A DNA stretch of 64,000 bases from Sphaerimonospora mesophila NBRC 14179 = JCM 3151 (GTDB taxonomy: Bacteria; Actinomycetota; Actinomycetes; Streptosporangiales; Streptosporangiaceae). The translations under genes and the position numbers were made by a program. The stretch spans positions 16,355-80,354 of the forward strand of contig BCRI01000014.1 of NCBI GenBank assembly GCA_001552515.1, in the 5' to 3' direction. Under the pieces are notes generated by a model. That model ran no database searches. It was not told where the DNA came from and saw only the letters and a list, made by a program, of their open reading frames with translations. This document shows, piece by piece, positions 60,085-64,000 of the stretch (its first letter is position 1; the number at the start of each line of letters is the position of its first letter).

Positions 60085-62007
60085 ATGGGGCCCGCCTACC
60101 GTATGTCGGCGAAGTCGCTGCGGCAGGATCTGAGCGTGCCCAGGTCGGTCCTTGAGAAAAATCTCATCAAGGTCTTGGCCGAGAAGGTAGAGCTCACGAG
60201 GCAGCGTAAGCCAAGTGCGGCCGAGAAGCGGTCCTGGATCGAGAGCCTGTCCGAGCTCGCGCGCGTGCTCGACGATGCGGGCTTGGAGCAGGTCGAGGTT
60301 CTGATCGAGTTTCCCATGCCGCACAACAGGCGCAGCAGCGCCGATGTCGTTCTCGCCGGAGTTCACCCCGATACCGCTCTGCACACGTACATCGTCATCG
60401 AGCTCAAACAGTGGAGCAGCGCCGACTCCCTCGACGAGGAGGCGGACCTGTTCGATGTGCCCGGGCTGGACCCTCAGAGTCATCCCTGTCAGCAGGCCAA
60501 GGGCTACCGAAACCAGATCGCCGATCACTTCGGCGTCCTCGATGGGCGTCCGGAGGCCGTCAAGGCGGCGGTCTATCTCCACAACGCGACCCACGCCAGT
60601 GTCAAGGACCTCGCCATGGGAGCCGTGCTCGAGGACGTGCCGTTGTTCACCAAGAGTGAGCGTGGCGGGTTCATCGAATATCTGCGCGGCAATCTTGCGA
60701 ACGAGCCGGGGAGGATGGCCGCGGATCGCTTACTCGGCAGCCCTATCCGCCCGAACAGGCCCTTTCTGCGTAAATCCGCTGAAGTTATACGGGGGGTCGG
60801 GCAGTTCGATCTGCTGGACAAGCAGCTCGACGCGTTCAATCTAGTCAAGGCGAGGGTGCGACTGGCTCAGGCGGCCAACACCAAACGCGTAGTGATCATC
60901 ACGGGAGGGCCGGGGAGCGGGAAGTCGGCGATCGCGCTCTCGCTCCTCCGTAGCCAGATAGAGCAGGGCAACCGTGATCGCGTCGCGTACGCCACGGGTT
61001 CTCGTACCGTCACCAAGACCCTGCGCCGGCACGTGGCCGGGCGGGACATCGAGTTCGACGGCCTGTTCAGGTACTACCTCGAGTTCGCGAACGCGGAGCA
61101 GAACGACCTGGATCTGCTGATCGCCGACGAGGCGCATCGCGTGCGAAGGAACTCCCACAGCCGGTTCAAGAAGGAGTGGCGCAGCCCCCGTCCGCAAATC
61201 GAGAGCCTTATCCAGGCGGCCCGCGTCCCCGTCTTCCTGCTGGACGAGCACCAGGTCGTCAAGCCGGACGAGGTCGGCACGGTCGCCGCGATCGTGGCTC
61301 AGGCGCAGGCTCTCGATGTGGATTACGAGCTCATTCGGCTGGACGGTCAGTGGCGCTGCGGCGGTAGTGCCAAGTACGACGTCTGGGTGCAGCGGTTATT
61401 GGGCCTCGGCGACGCCGACTGTGAATGGAATGGCGACGTGGAGCCGCAGCTCTGGACGGGAGACCGGAACTTCGAGGTCGTTCTCGCGGACACTCCCCGC
61501 GAGATGGAGGACCTCCTGCGCGGCAAGATCGCCCAAGGACTCACGGCCCGCATGACGGCAGGGTATTGCTGGCCCTGGAACGAGCCCAACCCGGACAAGA
61601 GCCTTGTGCCGGACATCGTGATCGGCGACTGGGCACGTCCGTGGAACGCCAAGCTGAAGGGAGACAAACTCGGCTCGGTGCCGTCGAGCGACTATTGGGC
61701 GACGGCCGAGGGCGGGTTCGATCAGGTGGGCTGCATCTATACGGCGCAGGGGCTCGAGTTCGACTGGGTCGGTGTGATCATCGGCCCGGACTTCGTAGTC
61801 CGTGATGGCAGGTTCGTGCCCCGGCGTGAGTTCAGCAAGGACAAGAACCTCACCGCAGCCAAGGTCACCCACGAGCAGTTCCGGCGGCATGTGCGCAACG
61901 TCTACAAAGTGCTGCTCACGCGCGGGCTTCGTGGGGTGATCATCTACGCGGTCGATCCGGAGACGCGCGAGTTCCTGGCCGGGCTGGTCAAGCTCGAGAA
62001 GAAATGA
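60085..62007 (+). CDS. DUF2075 nuclease-helicase-like protein A
   Basis: This 640-residue protein has N-terminal residues about 60-115 that look like a PD-(D/E)xK nuclease core (Asp in SADVVLAG, then IVIELKQW giving E-x-K). Residues about 265-640 are a SF1-like ATPase of the DUF2075 group: Walker A GGPGSGKS (274-281), Walker B LLIADEAH, FLLDEHQVV and a UvrD-like YTAQGLEFDW. A nucleic-acid-processing, possibly antiviral, role is inferred. The ATG at 60085 is chosen for GGGGAG six bases upstream. Its 3' end overlaps that of its paralogue by 20 bp. Confidence 0.85.
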   Translation: MGPAYRMSAKSLRQDLSVPRSVLEKNLIKVLAEKVELTRQRKPSAAEKRSWIESLSELARVLDDAGLEQVEVLIEFPMPHNRRSSADVVLAGVHPDTALHTYIVIELKQWSSADSLDEEADLFDVPGLDPQSHPCQQAKGYRNQIADHFGVLDGRPEAVKAAVYLHNATHASVKDLAMGAVLEDVPLFTKSERGGFIEYLRGNLANEPGRMAADRLLGSPIRPNRPFLRKSAEVIRGVGQFDLLDKQLDAFNLVKARVRLAQAANTKRVVIITGGPGSGKSAIALSLLRSQIEQGNRDRVAYATGSRTVTKTLRRHVAGRDIEFDGLFRYYLEFANAEQNDLDLLIADEAHRVRRNSHSRFKKEWRSPRPQIESLIQAARVPVFLLDEHQVVKPDEVGTVAAIVAQAQALDVDYELIRLDGQWRCGGSAKYDVWVQRLLGLGDADCEWNGDVEPQLWTGDRNFEVVLADTPREMEDLLRGKIAQGLTARMTAGYCWPWNEPNPDKSLVPDIVIGDWARPWNAKLKGDKLGSVPSSDYWATAEGGFDQVGCIYTAQGLEFDWVGVIIGPDFVVRDGRFVPRREFSKDKNLTAAKVTHEQFRRHVRNVYKVLLTRGLRGVIIYAVDPETREFLAGLVKLEKK

Positions 62008-63856
62008 GGTCGGCCAGGAAGCTTCGCAGCTCCGGGTTCACCGCGTAGATCACCGTCCCGCGCATGCCACGGGTGAGCAGGACCTTGTACACGTGTCGTA
62101 CCAGCAGGTCGAACTCGGTGTCGGGGAGGGCTCTGCGGCTCTTGAAAGCGGGGTCCTTGTTGGCTTCTCGTACCGTGACCAGCCGTCCGTCCCGGACGGT
62201 GATGTCGGGCCCCAGGATGGCGCCGTTCCAGTCGTACTCGAAGCCCTGGGCAGTGTAGATGCAGCCCACCTGGCCGAACCCGTTCGGGTCGGTGGCCCAG
62301 AACATCCGTGGCGGGTGGTCGCCGACGGCACGGTCGTTCTTGACGTTCCACGGTCGTGCCCAGTCGCCGATGGCGACGTCGTTGACGAGGGTCTGGTCGG
62401 GTCGTGGATCACTCCAGGGCCAGCAGAAGCCGGCGGTCATGCGAGCGGTGCCCGTCTGCGCGCGGAGGAACGCTTCGAGTTCGTGTGGGGAGTCGGCGAG
62501 CCGTACGTCGAAGTCCTCGTGCTGCCCGTCCCACGCCATCGGGCCGCCGTCGGCCAGGCCGAGCAGGCGGAGCACCCAGTGCTCGTACTTGCGGCTGCCG
62601 CCGCAGCGGAACTGCTCGTCCAGGGAGACGCGGTGTACGTCATAGCCCTTGTGGCGGGCGTAGCGCTCGATCGTGTCCACGGTGCCGAGCTCGCCCGGTC
62701 GTACGACCTGGTGTTCGTCGAGGAGGAAGACCGGCACGCGTGCCGCGGACATCAGCTCGTCGAGCTGGCTGCGTCCGGTGCGCCTGGCCGCGGGGGTGAA
62801 GCGGTTGGTCGAGGTTTCGCGGATGCGGTGAGCCTCGTCGCAGATCAGCACGTCCGCATCGTTGGGCACGGCGTCGGTGAAGCTGTTGAAGTATTTGAAG
62901 AGGTTCTTGATCCGAGTGTTGCCCCGGCCGGGATAGCGGCGCATGGTCTCGGTGAAGGAGTTCGAGCCTGTGGCGTGATAGGCCGAGCGCCCCTGCCGGT
63001 ACAGCTCGCCGAGCAGGGACAGGGCGATGACGCTCTTGCCGCTGCCGGGGCCGCCGGCGACGATGACGACCTGCTTGGAGTCAGCGCGCCTGGCCCGGTC
63101 GACGGCACGCATTACCAATTCGTACGCGACCTGCTGCTCGTCCAGCAACGTGAACTGCTCGCGTTCGCGGATCTCCTTGGAGGCGTAGGTCATGAGCTGC
63201 TTGCTCGGCGCGATCGCGCTACGCAGGAGACGATCGGCGGCGTCCGCGCCCGATTTGTCCGCGAGACGCTCGCTCAGATAACGGAGGAACTCGCCGCGGC
63301 GCTGCTTGGTGAACAGGCGGCTGCGCTCGTCGCGAACCTGGTCGGCCAGACCGTCGACGTCCAGGTCCATGGCGTTGTGCAGGTACGCGGCCCCGTATAC
63401 GGCGTCCGGCCTGTCGTTGAGCACCCTGAAGAAGTCACGCATGTACTCGCAGTAACGGCGGACCTGCTCGGCGGGGTTGAGCCTCTCGCCACCCGGCATG
63501 CCGTCCACGATGACCAGATGCTCGCCCAGCTCGGAGGGCTCGGCGCGGCTCCACTGCTTGAGTTCGACCACGACGTACGAGTCCTCGCCGGTACGCGGAT
63601 GCACTCCGGCGAGGACAACGTCAATGCGCTTGCTGGTGAGCGGAAGCTTGTACTCCACGAGCATCTCGACCTGGCGTAATCCGGCGTCGGCCAGATCGCG
63701 TGCGAGGGCCGGGAGGCTGCGTTGCCAGGACTTGATCTCGGCGGGGGAGGAGCGGTGCCCACTGGTGTCGCGCACGTGCTCGGCGATCACCTCCGCCAGG
63801 GCGGCCTCGTTGGGAGAAGCGAGCAGGTTCTCGACAGACAGCCGCAGCGCCGTCAC
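61988..63856 (-). CDS. DUF2075 nuclease-helicase-like protein B
   Basis: This 622-residue protein is paralogous to protein A over its whole length. The nuclease-like core reads RIDVVLAG ... VVVELKQW, followed by Walker A GGPGSGKS (about 268-275), Walker B VLICDEAHR, FLLDEHQVVRPG and YTAQGFEYDW. Identity looks moderate, with closest match in the motifs and C-terminus. The GTG at 63856 is preferred (GGGGGA upstream) over the GTG at 63877, which lies in the leader hairpin. Convergent overlap with A suggests the pair is kept together. Confidence 0.85.
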   Translation of the reverse strand: MTALRLSVENLLASPNEAALAEVIAEHVRDTSGHRSSPAEIKSWQRSLPALARDLADAGLRQVEMLVEYKLPLTSKRIDVVLAGVHPRTGEDSYVVVELKQWSRAEPSELGEHLVIVDGMPGGERLNPAEQVRRYCEYMRDFFRVLNDRPDAVYGAAYLHNAMDLDVDGLADQVRDERSRLFTKQRRGEFLRYLSERLADKSGADAADRLLRSAIAPSKQLMTYASKEIREREQFTLLDEQQVAYELVMRAVDRARRADSKQVVIVAGGPGSGKSVIALSLLGELYRQGRSAYHATGSNSFTETMRRYPGRGNTRIKNLFKYFNSFTDAVPNDADVLICDEAHRIRETSTNRFTPAARRTGRSQLDELMSAARVPVFLLDEHQVVRPGELGTVDTIERYARHKGYDVHRVSLDEQFRCGGSRKYEHWVLRLLGLADGGPMAWDGQHEDFDVRLADSPHELEAFLRAQTGTARMTAGFCWPWSDPRPDQTLVNDVAIGDWARPWNVKNDRAVGDHPPRMFWATDPNGFGQVGCIYTAQGFEYDWNGAILGPDITVRDGRLVTVREANKDPAFKSRRALPDTEFDLLVRHVYKVLLTRGMRGTVIYAVNPELRSFLADLISSRA

Positions 63857-63907
63857 GGATTGTCCCCCAGGCAGCACGAGAGAACTCGTGCGGGTGGGGG
63901 CCTATCC
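63857..63907 (-). promoter_or_regulatory. Leader hairpin shared by both DUF2075 genes, minus-strand copy
   Basis: On the minus strand GGATAGGCCCCCA (63907-63895) is followed by a hairpin GCACGAG-TTCT-CTCGTGC (63891-63874) and TGCCTGGGGGA. Sequence and order match the leader at 60035-60078. Confidence 0.7.
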
Positions 63908-64000
63908 GCTCCGGCCGAAGCCGTACGATCGCGGAAGCCCGTCGGGCCGCATCACATGGTCGCCAAAAGAGTAGCGAGGGCGCCTCTTCTTAGGAACCGG

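Overview
The window is very GC-rich and carries features typical of actinomycetes: Lsr2, a 7Fe ferredoxin, PaaX and Lsr2-type regulators, a DUF1707 protein, secreted CBM2-linked glycosidases, many GTG starts and several probably leaderless mRNAs. It is most likely chromosome of a filamentous soil actinomycete, possibly Streptosporangiales (inference). No rRNA, tRNA or CRISPR array was seen.

Layout. Positions 1-4.5 kb hold a nitrite/NO-type module. Three genes on the minus strand are chained by 4-bp ATGA overlaps: a Cys-rich ArsR/SufR-like regulator, a polytopic membrane protein, and the membrane part of a probable copper nitrite reductase that runs off the left edge. A hemerythrin-DUF2249 protein is divergent. 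A paralogue of the regulator, an OsmC protein, a free DUF2249 protein and FdxA follow at 10.2-12.5 kb. Between them (4.8-10.1 kb) lie a secreted chitinase, a nitroreductase with an Lrp-type regulator, a SRPBCC protein, a sulfotransferase and a VOC protein. Positions 12.6-15.0 kb hold a PPOX-fold protein, Lsr2 and an ankyrin protein.

Positions 15-31.2 kb form the main catabolic island: a P450, a glutamine-synthetase-like ligase, an acetoacetate-decarboxylase-like protein, a PaaX regulator, an APC permease, a MarR regulator, a PuuD-like gamma-glutamyl hydrolase, two aldehyde dehydrogenases, a LigB-type extradiol dioxygenase, an FAH-family isomerase/decarboxylase, and the ferredoxin and ferredoxin reductase that would serve the P450. 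Five copies of one palindrome (consensus RTYGTTTG-N4-CAAACRAY) sit in the three divergent promoter regions and tie the island into one regulon. I infer uptake and gamma-glutamylation of an (aryl)amine, P450 oxidation, then homoprotocatechuate-type ring cleavage. A secreted CBM2 esterase and its neighbouring MarR gene interrupt the island.

Positions 31.4-43.4 kb hold an AraC regulator, a GH25 lysozyme behind a c-di-AMP riboswitch, a pirin, an ATPase relic, and a five-gene overlapping operon (MFS, GH13, GH36, GH2, DUF2804) with a divergent TetR gene. Positions 43.6-57.6 kb are mixed housekeeping and accessory genes: MOSC, a methyltransferase, a PEP-mutase-like protein, DUF1707, HlyIII, an AlkZ-like protein, a PAS-GAF-SpoIIE phosphatase, a hemerythrin, a truncated P450, an NmrA-like protein, a pirin, YceI with MarR, and DUF2079.

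Positions 57.7-63.9 kb are accessory DNA. Two large paralogous nuclease-helicase-like (DUF2075) genes stand tail to tail and share the same leader hairpin. A decayed second copy of their junction and a broken ISAzo13-type transposase lie upstream, with DinB in between.
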